From: JAAFHI01 sp039793685 | Lineage (GTDB): Bacteria > Acidobacteriota > Blastocatellia > Chloracidobacteriales > Chloracidobacteriaceae | Length of the DNA: 64,000 nt | Direction: 5' to 3' | Assembly (NCBI GenBank): GCA_039793685.1 | Contig: JBDRAL010000049.1 | Location: 124,001-188,000, forward strand | Shown: piece after piece, positions 49,383 to 58,463 of the stretch | Layout: every line of letters begins with the position of its first letter | How positions within the stretch are numbered: the first letter of the stretch is position 1 | Notes under the pieces: generated by a model | What the model saw: the letters and a program-made list of their open reading frames with translations, nothing else | Told to the model about the DNA's origin: nothing | Databases searched by the model: none | Made by a program: the position numbers and the translations under genes

Positions 49383-51165
49383 ATGCTGCCTGCGCGATGC
49401 CGTCTCACGCGCGGCGAACAAGCCCGCGCGATTCCCGTTGATCGAGAGAATCCGCCATTTGTACGGAAGAGTCCGCGTTTCCCTGTTTCTGGCGGCATTC
49501 GGCGGCCTGTTCGGGCTTGTTTTGATGTTCCTCGGCATTTTCGGCCTGGACCCCATTGATACCCACCATCGTTTGCTCAAACACTTTCCCCTGGTTTTCT
49601 TTTCGGGTTACGGCATCGCCCTGCTGGTACTTGGGATGCTGTGTCGCCGCACCTTCGAAAAGCGCCTGGCCCATTCCGCGGTCGCCCAGGCCTACGGTGG
49701 CGCGCCGATGCCCGACTCGGAAATTTTCAGCCGTGAATGGCGCGCGCATCGTCTCAGGATGCGGGTCTTTTTGTTTGCCCTCATCGCGGTCCTGTTTCCG
49801 TCGATGGAGTGGTATCTGAACTACATCAAAGGGGTGTTGGAGGACGTATCCTTTTCGCGATTCCCCTTTTGCGCCGCCATCCTGCTGACGACCGGCGTCA
49901 ATATTTTCACATTCACGCTCGGCGGAAAGGCTCAGACCTCGCGAACAGACCGCGTCTGGTTTTCCCTGATCGGATTCATCGGCATGGTTTCCGGCGCGAT
50001 CTCGCAAATCTCTCTCGCGGCAACGATTCAGTGGCTCTATTACCTCAAGGGTTCGATATCGGAAGCGGGCGGACTTGAAATCATGGAAACGCTTTCATGG
50101 TTCGCATCCCTCACGGGTTTCATGTGGCTGGCGTCGCTTCTGTGCGCCTGTGCCTATCCGCTCGTCGAACGCCGCGCCATTCGAGATTTCCGCTTCATGG
50201 GTGACCTGCCGGTGGCCGACACACCGAATGAAATGGACCTTCCGGCCACACCTTCACCGGGCCGCGTCTTCGATGAAGGAATCGCGGAATCGGAAATCCG
50301 GCGGAAGTTCGCGACCGTTCGCAATGAATTTCAGCCGCGTGGAACTTTCGAACGGTTGCTGCACCGGTGGTACACCCGCGAGGAACGCGACGTCGCCGAA
50401 ATGCTCCGGGCACGGGGTGATTTCAATCCCTTCGATCACTGGTATGTTTCCTGGCCCTGCGTGGTGATCAGCGTTGCGGCACTCACAGCGTACATTGTGC
50501 ATCGAGCGATTCAAATTGCCGAAATGCGTCACTCAGATGACGGCTTTCGTTTGGACCCATGGCAACTCCTCCCCGTGCTGCCTTTTTTCTGCACCGCCTT
50601 CGCCATTGCCCATCCGATCAGTTTTACGTTGTTGATGTTTCTCCCGACGAAAAAAAAGGTGAACGGGGTACCTCGGATTTCAGGCTCACTTTTTGGTCAC
50701 TGGCCACATTACCCCGCCTCGTTAGGATGCGTCAGAAAGGTTATCGCCAAAAAGGTTATGGTTTTCTGGCTTTCGGCCTTCGGACCAATCATGTTTGTTC
50801 TTTTCGGCCTTTTCTTTTTCTCCGATCAACTGCCGCTTCTCGATCGAAGTTTTACGTTTCCGAAATTGGCTGCCGCCATCCTCAAAACGTTCAGTCTCGT
50901 CATCCCCGTCGCCATAATCGGATTGACCATCGGAATCACCAGAGGCATCGGCACGCCGCGTCTCTTTTTGAAGTTCAACGTTCAACGAATTGGTTTCGCT
51001 GTTTGGTACATTGTAATCACACCGGCTCTTGCCATCGGCTTCTTTCTGCTTCCGAACGGATGGTTATTGCACCTTGTCGTCATCGCCGGGTCACTGCTTT
51101 TTCTCGGCCGGTTCATCAACGCCATCGAACTGCCTGACATGGACCTCCAGAACAAGAATTCGTAG
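49354..51165 (+). CDS. Large membrane protein, probable ABC permease partner
   Basis: 603 residues with about 12 hydrophobic segments: a first pair at about 42-100, a group at about 135-270, a soluble loop (about 275-360, Pro/Glu-rich), and a second group (about 365-595). No recognised permease motif, but the 29-bp overlap with the ABC ATPase gene shows translational coupling. It may be an ABC-2-like exporter subunit. An 8-bp gap separates it from the start of the gene disrupted by the IS at 51186. Confidence 0.65.
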   Translation: MNARTSTTAECCLRDAVSRAANKPARFPLIERIRHLYGRVRVSLFLAAFGGLFGLVLMFLGIFGLDPIDTHHRLLKHFPLVFFSGYGIALLVLGMLCRRTFEKRLAHSAVAQAYGGAPMPDSEIFSREWRAHRLRMRVFLFALIAVLFPSMEWYLNYIKGVLEDVSFSRFPFCAAILLTTGVNIFTFTLGGKAQTSRTDRVWFSLIGFIGMVSGAISQISLAATIQWLYYLKGSISEAGGLEIMETLSWFASLTGFMWLASLLCACAYPLVERRAIRDFRFMGDLPVADTPNEMDLPATPSPGRVFDEGIAESEIRRKFATVRNEFQPRGTFERLLHRWYTREERDVAEMLRARGDFNPFDHWYVSWPCVVISVAALTAYIVHRAIQIAEMRHSDDGFRLDPWQLLPVLPFFCTAFAIAHPISFTLLMFLPTKKKVNGVPRISGSLFGHWPHYPASLGCVRKVIAKKVMVFWLSAFGPIMFVLFGLFFFSDQLPLLDRSFTFPKLAAAILKTFSLVIPVAIIGLTIGITRGIGTPRLFLKFNVQRIGFAVWYIVITPALAIGFFLLPNGWLLHLVVIAGSLLFLGRFINAIELPDMDLQNKNS

Positions 51166-51185
51166 AGATTCGAATGACTCAAGAA

Positions 51186-52716
51186 CTCGATTGTTGTGAT
51201 TTTGCCGTAGTTGGGTGAAGGTCAAGCCGTTCCCCACTGAGGTTGAAGTTTTGCGAAGAGCCTGGAACAGACGTTGGTGATGGAGTAACCGGCCCTCAAA
51301 AAGTCGTGTGCTTGAATGAGGAGTCGTTCAGTGAGTGCGCGGCTTTGGTTGCGACAAGCGTCTCCGATGGTTTTGAGGAGTTTCGTCGCGTCTTTGACGG
51401 GCGTGGCGTCGAGGCAGTCCAGATGCAGGAACGAATAGGCCGTGAAGACCAGACACCAATGTTTTTGAAAGGCTTCGGCGCAACGCATGCGGTATTCGTC
51501 GAGACCGAGATGTCCCTTGCCATCCTGATAGAAGGTTTCAATGGGCCAGCGCTGGAGATAGGTTTCAAGGACCTGCCGGGCGGACCAGTCCGCGCGGTTG
51601 GAGACGAGCGCGGCGTAGGTTCCGGTCAGTTCGGGATTGTCAAAACTGACGACGAGGCGAACCTTGCCGAGGTCGGGGACGCGCACGTTGATGGCGAAGA
51701 CCCAGTAGTCGCGCCCGTTGACCGTCTCTTTGTGAAACGCGGATGTCGGAATCAACGGCACGAGGTCTTCCACCTTGATGTGCGCCCCGTCAAGGTTGAT
51801 CTTTTTCTTTTGGGCGTCGCGCAAGGTGAAACTCGCGGTTTCCAGATTGCGGTTTTTCTTGATCACGCTCACCCAGTCAAGCTGGTTGGTCGCCAGCGTC
51901 TCAACCAGGTCGCCGCTCAGATACCAGCCGTCAAAAAGAACAATCTTGAACGGCAGGTTGCGTTTGAGCGCGTCTGCAATCAATTCCGCGGCCAGCGCGA
52001 GCTTGGTTTTGAATTCCTTGTGGAGCTTCAGAAAGTTGGGGTCTTCGAGCAACGTCGGATCGACTTCCTTGTGAAACGCCGTCCGTGCTTTTTTCGCGGT
52101 CGGAATCTCCCGGTCCGGAAAATGCTTCGCCACGAACGAGACCCACTCGGTCATTTCCTCGTACCGGCGGTACAACAGCGCCATGACCGGAAATCTCACC
52201 CCCCCGCTCACGAAATGACTCGTCACCAGATTGTGCGCCAGCGGATAGGTCCCCTCGCCGTGGTTGTAGTGCCGGTCGATATGCTCGAACAAACTTCCCA
52301 CATGCTCGCACAACGTATCGTCAATGATCAGGCACGACCGCGCCGCCGAACGACGCCGGTTCGCCGTTTGTTCCACCAAGTACGACACCCGCCGATCATT
52401 GACTTCCTCGGCGTCCCACGGCGACTCGCTGAAAAAACGCGACAGATTCGTCTTGTCCGCGCTCCGAATCACGCTCCGGCTGATATTGCTCAGCGTCTTG
52501 TTCTCCAGCGTCATCAGCCCCGTCAGATAGTTCTCGAAATGCGCGTACTGACGACGATTCTCAAACAGATCACGAAACGCGGGCGCGTGTTGAAGCACCA
52601 CCGGCGCAACCTCCACGATTGGTATCTGCATCGTCGCGCCCCCCTTGGTTTGAACCGGTACAGGTCTGATTGACACCAATTCTGGCATCGGGAAACTTCA
52701 AATCACAACAATCGAG
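51186..52716 (-). mobile_element. IS701/IS4-type insertion sequence
   Basis: 1531 bp bounded by perfect 17-bp terminal inverted repeats CTCGATTGTTGTGATTT (51186-51202 and the inverse at 52700-52716). The target duplication TCAAGAA lies on both sides (51179-51185 and 52717-52723). One transposase gene on the minus strand. The exact ends and intact duplication point to recent insertion. Confidence 0.93.
51222..52631 (-). CDS. DDE transposase of the IS701/IS4 group
   Basis: Starts most simply at the ATG at 52631 (MQIPIVEVAPVVLQ, 469 residues); the frame stays open to 52688. DDE-type catalytic residues: first Asp pair in SCLIIDDTLCEHVG, second in VLFDGWYLSGD, and the Glu in the Y-x-x-R-W-x-IE-x-FY-x-x-GK motif (YLQRWPIETFYQDGKGHLGL). 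This Y(2)R(3)E(6)K-like signature places it in the IS4/IS701 superfamily. The gene looks intact. Confidence 0.93.
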   Translation of the reverse strand: MQIPIVEVAPVVLQHAPAFRDLFENRRQYAHFENYLTGLMTLENKTLSNISRSVIRSADKTNLSRFFSESPWDAEEVNDRRVSYLVEQTANRRRSAARSCLIIDDTLCEHVGSLFEHIDRHYNHGEGTYPLAHNLVTSHFVSGGVRFPVMALLYRRYEEMTEWVSFVAKHFPDREIPTAKKARTAFHKEVDPTLLEDPNFLKLHKEFKTKLALAAELIADALKRNLPFKIVLFDGWYLSGDLVETLATNQLDWVSVIKKNRNLETASFTLRDAQKKKINLDGAHIKVEDLVPLIPTSAFHKETVNGRDYWVFAINVRVPDLGKVRLVVSFDNPELTGTYAALVSNRADWSARQVLETYLQRWPIETFYQDGKGHLGLDEYRMRCAEAFQKHWCLVFTAYSFLHLDCLDATPVKDATKLLKTIGDACRNQSRALTERLLIQAHDFLRAGYSITNVCSRLFAKLQPQWGTA

Positions 52717-53175
52717 TCAAGAACCTTTTGAAATCACGTTCAGATTGGCCGATGCCGGAAACACCTGGAATCCGGCGCTGTTCGTCATTCGCGAAAAAGG
52801 CTATGGCGTCTATCGCTGGCCGACCACCAGCGAGGATGCCTGCGACGACCTTGTCGCACTCAAGGATGGAAGAGCTTTTTTTGCTCAGAACCCCGTTTCC
52901 CTGCTTGGCTTGATCGCCATGTGGGAACGGCTCGGCGATGGGTGGAGGAGACAAGGCTATCCGGATGAAGATGACCGAATACTTCAATTCACTTATCGGT
53001 ACGACACCTTCGTAGAACTTGATGATGAGGCGTTTTCCAACCTCGTTACCTACCTGAAGCCGTATCTGTCCGGACTCCACGGCGTGGAGATACCGACTGA
53101 AATCACTCGCGAGCGGTTGGCCGAAGTGATGGAGAAAATCGCGGAAGACTACGCAAATAAAGAATGACGGCGACG

Positions 53176-53685
53176 TTATGCCACGCCGTTCCACCGACGG
53201 ACACGATTCACGCGGCGGGCAATGGTGGTACGGTCGGAGGGGCGAAAAATGTACTGCTCGACTTCAACCGTCACGTCGGCTTCATCCCTGAATACCCGCC
53301 GCAACGCTTCGAGGCGTCCGTTGCCCTCGAAGGAAACGAAGTCACCCGTACGAATCTCGACCACCTTGATATTTGAAACCGACGGAATGTGGGCAGCCAG
53401 CCAGGCCAGAGTGATTTTGCGCGTTTCAAGAATCTCGGACTTATTCGCGGCGACGATTTCCGCGCGCTTGCTCACATCCTCGGCGGCGATACCGCGATCC
53501 ACCGGATGAATCGGGCGAATGGCCTTCAGCGGTACGAACACCATTTCGGTTCCGGTCCGCTTGCGATGAATATCGAGGACAACCTTCGCCAGCAGCGCGT
53601 CGCTTTCGTTCATGCGCGACACGTCCGACTTCTTGCGCGCGAGATATTTGAAGAACGCGGAAATGTCTTCCGTCAGTCGCGCCAT
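53176..53685 (-). CDS. ParB/Srx-like domain protein
   Basis: 169 residues from the ATG at 53685, with GGGAGG 8 nt upstream; the frame to 53754 is also open. A helical N-terminus (LTEDISAFFKYLARKKSDVS) precedes a ParB-like core (about 45-150): VFVPLKAIRPIHPV, IKVVEIRTGDFVSFEGNGRL, and a basic C-terminus (DRTTIARRVNRVRRWNG). The V-x-L-x-x-I-R-P and G-N-GR-L-EAL elements fit ParB/sulfiredoxin folds, which bind nucleotides. Not linked to parA here. Convergent with the disrupted gene. Confidence 0.6.
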   Translation of the reverse strand: MARLTEDISAFFKYLARKKSDVSRMNESDALLAKVVLDIHRKRTGTEMVFVPLKAIRPIHPVDRGIAAEDVSKRAEIVAANKSEILETRKITLAWLAAHIPSVSNIKVVEIRTGDFVSFEGNGRLEALRRVFRDEADVTVEVEQYIFRPSDRTTIARRVNRVRRWNGVA

Positions 53686-53799
53686 CGGACGAGCCTCCCA
53701 AAGCTGTGGATGAATGCCATCCTTCTGCCACAACCTCCGAAGATCGTCAAACAACGATTCAAATTCGAACGATTCGACCTATTTTCTCACGACCAACCC

Positions 53800-53915
53800 A
53801 AGAAAATAGCCCATACCCGGACCGAAGGGAGGGTATGGGAAAACAATGTTCGCAATTCAACCACATTGTTTTCCCATAGCCTCGCCCGAGCGCTCCGGCT
53901 ATGGGCTATCGTCTT
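53800..53915. repeat. Three-stem palindromic element, copy B
   Basis: Stem 1 CCCATACCC/GGGTATGGG (53810-53839), middle stem AAAACAATG/CATTGTTTT (53840-53848 and 53864-53872), stem 2 CCCATAGCC/GGCTATGGG (53873-53905). Loops GGACCGAAGGGA and TCGCCCGAGCGCTCC match copy A at 20791-20902. It fills the gap between the ParB-like and TolC genes. Confidence 0.88.
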
Positions 53916-53929
53916 CAAAACCGTTCCTC

Positions 53930-55342
53930 CTACCACCCGCCGCCGAGCGCCTTGTACAACGCAATGACGCTCGTCGTGACGCGCTCATCGCTTTGCGCGA
54001 GCCGATCTTCATTCGCAAGCTGCGCCCGCTGGGCGTCTAGGACCGAAAGAAAATCCGACAGTCCGCGTTTGTAGAGTTCGTCGGCGAGTTCCACCGCGCG
54101 GCGGCTGTCGGCGACGGCGGCGACCAGCTTGCGGTTGCGCTCGCGTTCCCGGACGTAATTCGTCAGCGCCGTTTCCACATCGCCGCAGGCGCGAAGGATG
54201 GATTGTTCATATCGCAACACCGCCTGCTCGGCCTGCGCGTCGCGAACCTGTACCTGCGAACGAATCCGTCCCGCCGTGAAAATCGGCAGCCGTACGCTCG
54301 GCCCGACCGCGAAAAAGTTCCCCGCGCCGAGCGTCAGCCCGCCCACGTCGTTCGCCTGCCGTCCGACGCTACCGGTCAATGAAAACTTCGGGAAATACTC
54401 GGCTTTTGCCGCGCCCACGCGCGCCGTCGCCGCCGCAATCTCGACTTCCGCCCGGCGAATGTCCGGACGCCGTTTTAAAAGTTCTGACGGCAATCCGATT
54501 GGAATCTCGGGCGGCGCGGCGGGAATCGGATTGGTCGCTTCAAGATCGGTTTTCAAAGCCCCCGGCTCCTTCCCGAGCAACACGCCAAGGCGAAAAATGC
54601 TCCCCGCCGCGTCGGCTTCAAGCTGCGGAAGCTGGGCCTCGTTCGATTCAAGCTGCGCCGCCGCGCGCGCAACGTCGAGGTCCGTCGCCAGCCCGGCTTT
54701 TGCGCGGACTTTCGTCAGTTCGACCGTGTCGCGCTGCGTGGCGATGTTGCGGGTTAACACGTCGATGCGCCGTTGCGTCCCGCGCAATTCGACGTAGTTG
54801 CGCGCGACATCCGCGAGAACCGTTACCAGTACGTCGCGGCTCGACTCCTCGCTCGCGACCGCGTCGGCGCGCGCGGCGTTGGCGGTCGCGCGTACGCCGC
54901 CGAACAGATCGAGTTCCCAACTCGCGTCGAATCCCGCCTGAAACACGCCCGCCTCGCTCGACAGCCCCGGAATGTTCGAAAAACCCGAGCCGCCGCGTGA
55001 AATCCCGCCGCGAATCCGCTGGACGCTTCCCGACGTTCCGACCGAAGGATATTTGGCGGAGTCGGCCACGCCCGCCGCCGCGCGGGCTTCGCGGATACGA
55101 GCGGCGGCAATTTTCACGTCGAAATTCGAAGCCATCGCTTCTTCAATCAGCGCGTCAAGTTTCGCGTCATGAAATTCCTTCCACCAGGTTTTCAACTCGC
55201 CCGTCCGCGTCGTCACGCCTTCCGCTGTCGGCGCGGTCCAGGTCGGTGGCGGTTCGACCACCACCTTCCGGACGTTCGTCTTCACCGCGCACCCGCCGCC
55301 GAGCGCCGCCATCAGTAAAACCGCCGAAATCGTCCGTTTCAT
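53930..55342 (-). CDS. TolC/NodT-type outer-membrane efflux lipoprotein
   Basis: 470 residues. Lipoprotein signal ending ALGGGC (Cys18). Two OEP repeats of the TolC fold: the first from WWKEFHDAKLDALIEEAMAS (about 53-72), the second from LLKRRPDIRRAEVEIAAATA (about 287-306), with the helical hairpin stretches QAEQAVLRYEQSILRACGDV and GLSDFLSVLDAQRAQL. It forms the outer-membrane channel for the ABC exporter encoded upstream. The start overlaps the adaptor gene stop by 4 bp. Last gene of the export operon. Confidence 0.93.
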   Translation of the reverse strand: MKRTISAVLLMAALGGGCAVKTNVRKVVVEPPPTWTAPTAEGVTTRTGELKTWWKEFHDAKLDALIEEAMASNFDVKIAAARIREARAAAGVADSAKYPSVGTSGSVQRIRGGISRGGSGFSNIPGLSSEAGVFQAGFDASWELDLFGGVRATANAARADAVASEESSRDVLVTVLADVARNYVELRGTQRRIDVLTRNIATQRDTVELTKVRAKAGLATDLDVARAAAQLESNEAQLPQLEADAAGSIFRLGVLLGKEPGALKTDLEATNPIPAAPPEIPIGLPSELLKRRPDIRRAEVEIAAATARVGAAKAEYFPKFSLTGSVGRQANDVGGLTLGAGNFFAVGPSVRLPIFTAGRIRSQVQVRDAQAEQAVLRYEQSILRACGDVETALTNYVRERERNRKLVAAVADSRRAVELADELYKRGLSDFLSVLDAQRAQLANEDRLAQSDERVTTSVIALYKALGGGW

Positions 55343-56391
55343 TTCGCGCCTCCGTTGATGAAGACATCCATCTGCTGTCCGACGAACAGCGTCGGCGCAT
55401 CGCCCTTGATGCGGTAAATCACCTGCAACACCCGCGTATCCACGCGCTCGGTGCTGTCGCCGGTGAGCGAACGTTTCGGAACGACGTACGGCTCGAACCG
55501 CACGAACTCCAGCCCGAACTTCGCGTCCGCCTTGCCGCGAAGCATCGCCGTCGCCTCCGCCGCCGGTTTCACCTTCGGCGCGTCGGCTTCATCCACATCC
55601 ACCCGGACGTGCAGCCGTCCCACGTCGCCGAGCAGCATCAGCGGTTTGGGAAGCGGCCCGCTCGCGGCGTACTCGCCCGGCCGCACGTTGCACTGCAACA
55701 CCTTCCCGGCGGTCAGCGCGCGTACCGTCAATCGCTCCAGATCAGCTTCAATCCGCTTCACGTTCGCCTCCGCCAGCGCCACTTCCGACTTCGCGACCGA
55801 CAAATCCTCTTTCCACGTCCCCGACCTGAGCAGCGCAAGCTGCGCCTTCGCCTCGTCGAGCCGCGCCTGCGCCCCCTGCACGGCGTACTTCCGCCGTTGC
55901 AGGTCTTCCTCGCGAATGGCGCGCTTGTCGGTCACGCTTTCAATCAGTTGAAGTTGAACCGTCGCGTCCGAAAGGGCCGCTTCAGCTTCGCGAACACGCG
56001 CTTCCGCCGCCGGAACGTCTTCCGGACGGGGATACTTTGAAAGTTTTTCGAGGCGCGCACGCGCCACGGCGAGCGCCTGTCGCCGCACCGCGAGTTCCGC
56101 CGTCAGATCGCGCGCGTCGAGTTCGAACAGTTTGTCGCCCTTCCCGACCGTATCGCCGACCGTGACATACACTTTTGTGACCAGCCCCGGCACGGGCGTG
56201 CTGATGGAAATGTTTTCAGTACTCGCCTCGATCAAGCCCACCGCGCCGACCGCGTCGCGATAGACCGTTTTCGGCGGCGCGGCGGGCGGCGGTTCGGATT
56301 TTCGGACTGGCTGCGAGCTGTAGACCGAATAGCTGGCGTACCCCAACGCCGCGAGCGTGACAATCGGCAGGGCGAACGTTTGTAGTTTCAT
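55339..56391 (-). CDS. Periplasmic adaptor (HlyD/DevB-like membrane fusion protein)
   Basis: 350 residues: N-terminal anchor (about 6-24), biotinyl-lipoyl halves around STPVPGLVTKVYVTVGDTVG (about 44-63) and VRALTAGKVLQCNVRPGEYA (about 203-222), a long alpha-helical hairpin between them (about 75-200, with AEARVREAEAALSDATVQL), and a beta-barrel domain ending ALRPTLFVGQQMDVFI-like. It links the inner-membrane ABC permease to TolC. Overlaps both neighbours by 4 bp. Similar to DevB of cyanobacterial DevBCA exporters. Confidence 0.92.
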   Translation of the reverse strand: MKLQTFALPIVTLAALGYASYSVYSSQPVRKSEPPPAAPPKTVYRDAVGAVGLIEASTENISISTPVPGLVTKVYVTVGDTVGKGDKLFELDARDLTAELAVRRQALAVARARLEKLSKYPRPEDVPAAEARVREAEAALSDATVQLQLIESVTDKRAIREEDLQRRKYAVQGAQARLDEAKAQLALLRSGTWKEDLSVAKSEVALAEANVKRIEADLERLTVRALTAGKVLQCNVRPGEYAASGPLPKPLMLLGDVGRLHVRVDVDEADAPKVKPAAEATAMLRGKADAKFGLEFVRFEPYVVPKRSLTGDSTERVDTRVLQVIYRIKGDAPTLFVGQQMDVFINGGAK

Positions 56392-57086
56392 CGTTTTTCC
56401 TCAACTTCCGTGATGCGGCCGTCCGTCATGTGGGCGATGCGGTCGGCGAAATCGAAAACCCGGCTGTCGTGCGTCACGACAATCACCGCGCGGTCGTCGC
56501 GGACCGCGAATGACGAAAGAAGTTCCATCACCGTGCGCCCGGTGGCGGCGTCGAGCGCCGAGGTCGGCTCGTCGCACACGATCAGACGTGGCGCGTGGAT
56601 GAGCGCCCGCGCAAGCGCGACGCGCTGCTGCTGGCCGCCCGAAAGCTGCGACGGCAGATTGTTGACGCGATTCGATAACCCAAGCCGACCGAGCAATTCG
56701 CGGCCCTTTTCAACGGCCGTCTTTCGCGGCACGCCCGCCGCGAACAGCGGCACGGCCACGTTTTCGGCGGCGGTCAGCGCGGGCAGCAGGTTGAACTGCT
56801 GGAAAACGAATCCGAGGTTCTTTCTTCTGAACGCCACCTGTTTGCCGCCGGATAGTTTCGCCACGTTCTGTCCCAGCACCGCGACATCACCCGAAGTCGC
56901 GTCGAGCAACCCGGCGATGACCGAAATGAGCGTCGTCTTGCCCGAACCGCTTTCCCCCACGAGAAAGGTCATCTCGCCCATCCGCGCCTCGAAATCGCAT
57001 CCGCGCAGCGCCATCGTTTTTGATTCGCCCTGCCCGAACGCCTTCGTTACCTCCGTGCATTGCACCGCGATTTCACTGACCGCCAT
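56388..57086 (-). CDS. ABC exporter ATP-binding protein (DevA/LolD/MacB type)
   Basis: 232 residues from the ATG at 57086 (MAVSEIAVQ); the frame to 57368 is the shadow of the upstream gene. Walker A VGESGSGKTT (about 42-51), Q-loop FVFQQFNLLP (about 90-99), signature LSGGQQQRVALARAL (about 143-157), Walker B LIVCDEPTSALD (about 162-173), and a switch histidine in VVTHDSRVF. Belongs to the LolD/MacB/DevA branch that works with FtsX-like permeases. It starts 14 bp inside the DUF4188 gene. Confidence 0.93.
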   Translation of the reverse strand: MAVSEIAVQCTEVTKAFGQGESKTMALRGCDFEARMGEMTFLVGESGSGKTTLISVIAGLLDATSGDVAVLGQNVAKLSGGKQVAFRRKNLGFVFQQFNLLPALTAAENVAVPLFAAGVPRKTAVEKGRELLGRLGLSNRVNNLPSQLSGGQQQRVALARALIHAPRLIVCDEPTSALDAATGRTVMELLSSFAVRDDRAVIVVTHDSRVFDFADRIAHMTDGRITEVEEKR

Positions 57087-57603
57087 GACGCGCGACTTCC
57101 TTTCCGTAGAGTTCGGTTTCGGGGACGACCGGCGGAACGTTCGAAGCGGCATCCTTGCCGAGCCGTTCCCGCGCACCGAACCGTCCACCGCGCGGCAACG
57201 CCTTCGGGGCAAAGGCGAGAAACCCCGTCGGAACGGGCAGGTCGTCGTAAATCGCCTCAAATCCGCCGCGCATCGAATAGGTTTCGTGCCAGAACCCGGT
57301 TCCGCCCGAATCACGCATGAACTGCTTCCACCACTGGCGATGCGGATCGGAGCGCGACCACTTTTCAAGCGAGTCGAAGTCCCGCCAGTACTGCCGCATC
57401 CCGACGTGAGGCGGAAACAGCGAAAAGATGAAGTTTTCGTGCAGGAGCAGGCCGTCCGGACGATCCTCGACCGAGCGGGCGATTTTCGGCCCGAAACCCA
57501 TCAGCGTTTTCAATCCGGTCAGCCGGTTGACGCGCATTCCGAGATAAATCACGACCAGATCGGGATATTCCGACAGATCGACGGTTTGACGGTTCACGTT
57601 CAT
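57073..57603 (-). CDS. DUF4188 (monooxygenase-like) protein
   Basis: 176 residues. Family features: LVVIYLGMRVNRLTGL (about 16-31), LHENFIFSLFPPHVGMRQYW (about 54-73), SLEKWSRSDPHRQWWKQF (about 78-95), and GFWHETYSMRGGFEAIYDDL (about 104-123). DUF4188 proteins have an alpha-beta dimeric barrel and are annotated as heme-type monooxygenases or aldoxime dehydratase relatives; activity is unproven. Its place within an efflux operon, next to an SDR oxidoreductase, suggests it modifies the exported compound (inference). Confidence 0.85.
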   Translation of the reverse strand: MNVNRQTVDLSEYPDLVVIYLGMRVNRLTGLKTLMGFGPKIARSVEDRPDGLLLHENFIFSLFPPHVGMRQYWRDFDSLEKWSRSDPHRQWWKQFMRDSGGTGFWHETYSMRGGFEAIYDDLPVPTGFLAFAPKALPRGGRFGARERLGKDAASNVPPVVPETELYGKEVARHGGQ

Positions 57604-57619
57604 TGAAGTGATCTCCTTT

Positions 57620-58423
57620 TCATTGCGCGGCCTGATGCTTCGTCATTCCGCCCATGACCTTGCTCATCATCAGGACGCGCCCGAAGCGCGGCAGCGGCTT
57701 GAGGCTCAGTTCAAGAAATTTCGCCAGAAATCCGGGGTGGACCGTCGTCCGTCGCCCCAGCACGGCAAGGGCTTCCCTGGCAACGGTTTCAGGTTTTTCC
57801 GCGCCATTGCCGAGATTCATGTTCGCCCGCGCGCCGAAACCCGTCCCGACCGGTCCCGGCGCGACCGACAGCACATCCACGCCGTACGGTTTCAACTCGA
57901 TTCGGAGTCCTTCCGCGAAGGTTTGAATGAACGCCTTCGTCGCGGCGTAAGCGGCGGCCCGCGCCACGCCCTGAAACGCGACCAGCGAACTTAAAAGGAC
58001 GATCCCCCCGCCGCCCCGCTCCCTGAACCGGTTGGCGAAGGCATGCGTCAGGGCGACGACCGCGCGGCAGTTGACGTCCACCATCGCCAGTTCCTCGGAA
58101 AGCGGCCCGTCGGCGAAATTTCCCGACGTACCGAATCCCGCCGAGGCGACGAACAGCCCGACGTTCAATCCGTCCGTGACGCGCAGCACGTCGGCGACCG
58201 CTTCCGGCCGGGCCAGATCGGCGGCGACGCTCCGGCATTCGACGTTGAATTGCCGACTCAACTCGCGCCCGAGGGTTTCGAGTCGGTCGCCCCGCCGCGC
58301 CACCAGCACGAGCGAGAATCCGGCGGCGGCGAGTTCGCGCGCGAAGGCTTTCCCGATGCCGTCCGACGCGCCGGTGACGACCGCCCACCCGCCGTATTTT
58401 TTGTAGAGTGCGTTCGATTTCAT
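57620..58423 (-). CDS. Short-chain dehydrogenase/reductase
   Basis: 267 residues from the ATG at 58423; the frame to 58492 is unlikely. Classical SDR: GASDGIGKAFARELAAAG (TGxxxGxG, about 18-35), NCRAVVALTHAFANRF, catalytic Ser in VLLSSLVAFQ (about 142-151), and YAATKAFI (Y-x-x-x-K, about 159-166). The fatty-acyl or ketone reductase subgroup is likely. Sits between the permease and DUF4188 genes of the TetR-controlled export operon. Confidence 0.92.
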   Translation of the reverse strand: MKSNALYKKYGGWAVVTGASDGIGKAFARELAAAGFSLVLVARRGDRLETLGRELSRQFNVECRSVAADLARPEAVADVLRVTDGLNVGLFVASAGFGTSGNFADGPLSEELAMVDVNCRAVVALTHAFANRFRERGGGGIVLLSSLVAFQGVARAAAYAATKAFIQTFAEGLRIELKPYGVDVLSVAPGPVGTGFGARANMNLGNGAEKPETVAREALAVLGRRTTVHPGFLAKFLELSLKPLPRFGRVLMMSKVMGGMTKHQAAQ

Positions 58424-58463
58424 GGCTTTGAATTCCGTCCCGAAGTGATTGAAGAAAAAGCGA

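Larger units (their letters stand above)
51174..53167 (+). pseudogene. Small gene interrupted by an insertion sequence after codon 4
   Basis: The ATG at 51174 (9 nt after the permease stop) reads M-T-Q-E up to 51185. The frame resumes at 52724 (P-F-E-I-T-F-R-L) after the IS and ends at 53167. The joined product would be 152 residues, with NPALFVIREKGYGVYRWPTT, LGLIAMWERLGDGWRRQGYP and a helical C-terminus. It looks like a small immunity- or SMI1-type soluble protein, but I do not recognise the family. A TTG at 52670 inside the IS could restart it with an altered N-terminus. Confidence 0.75.

Noticed and set aside
51243..52673. 476-codon plus-strand frame inside the IS
   Set aside because: Antisense of the transposase, which carries the DDE residues.
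54379..56040. 553-codon plus-strand frame over the TolC and adaptor genes
   Set aside because: Arg/Pro-rich shadow frame; both minus-strand genes are well supported and overlap by 4 bp as an operon.
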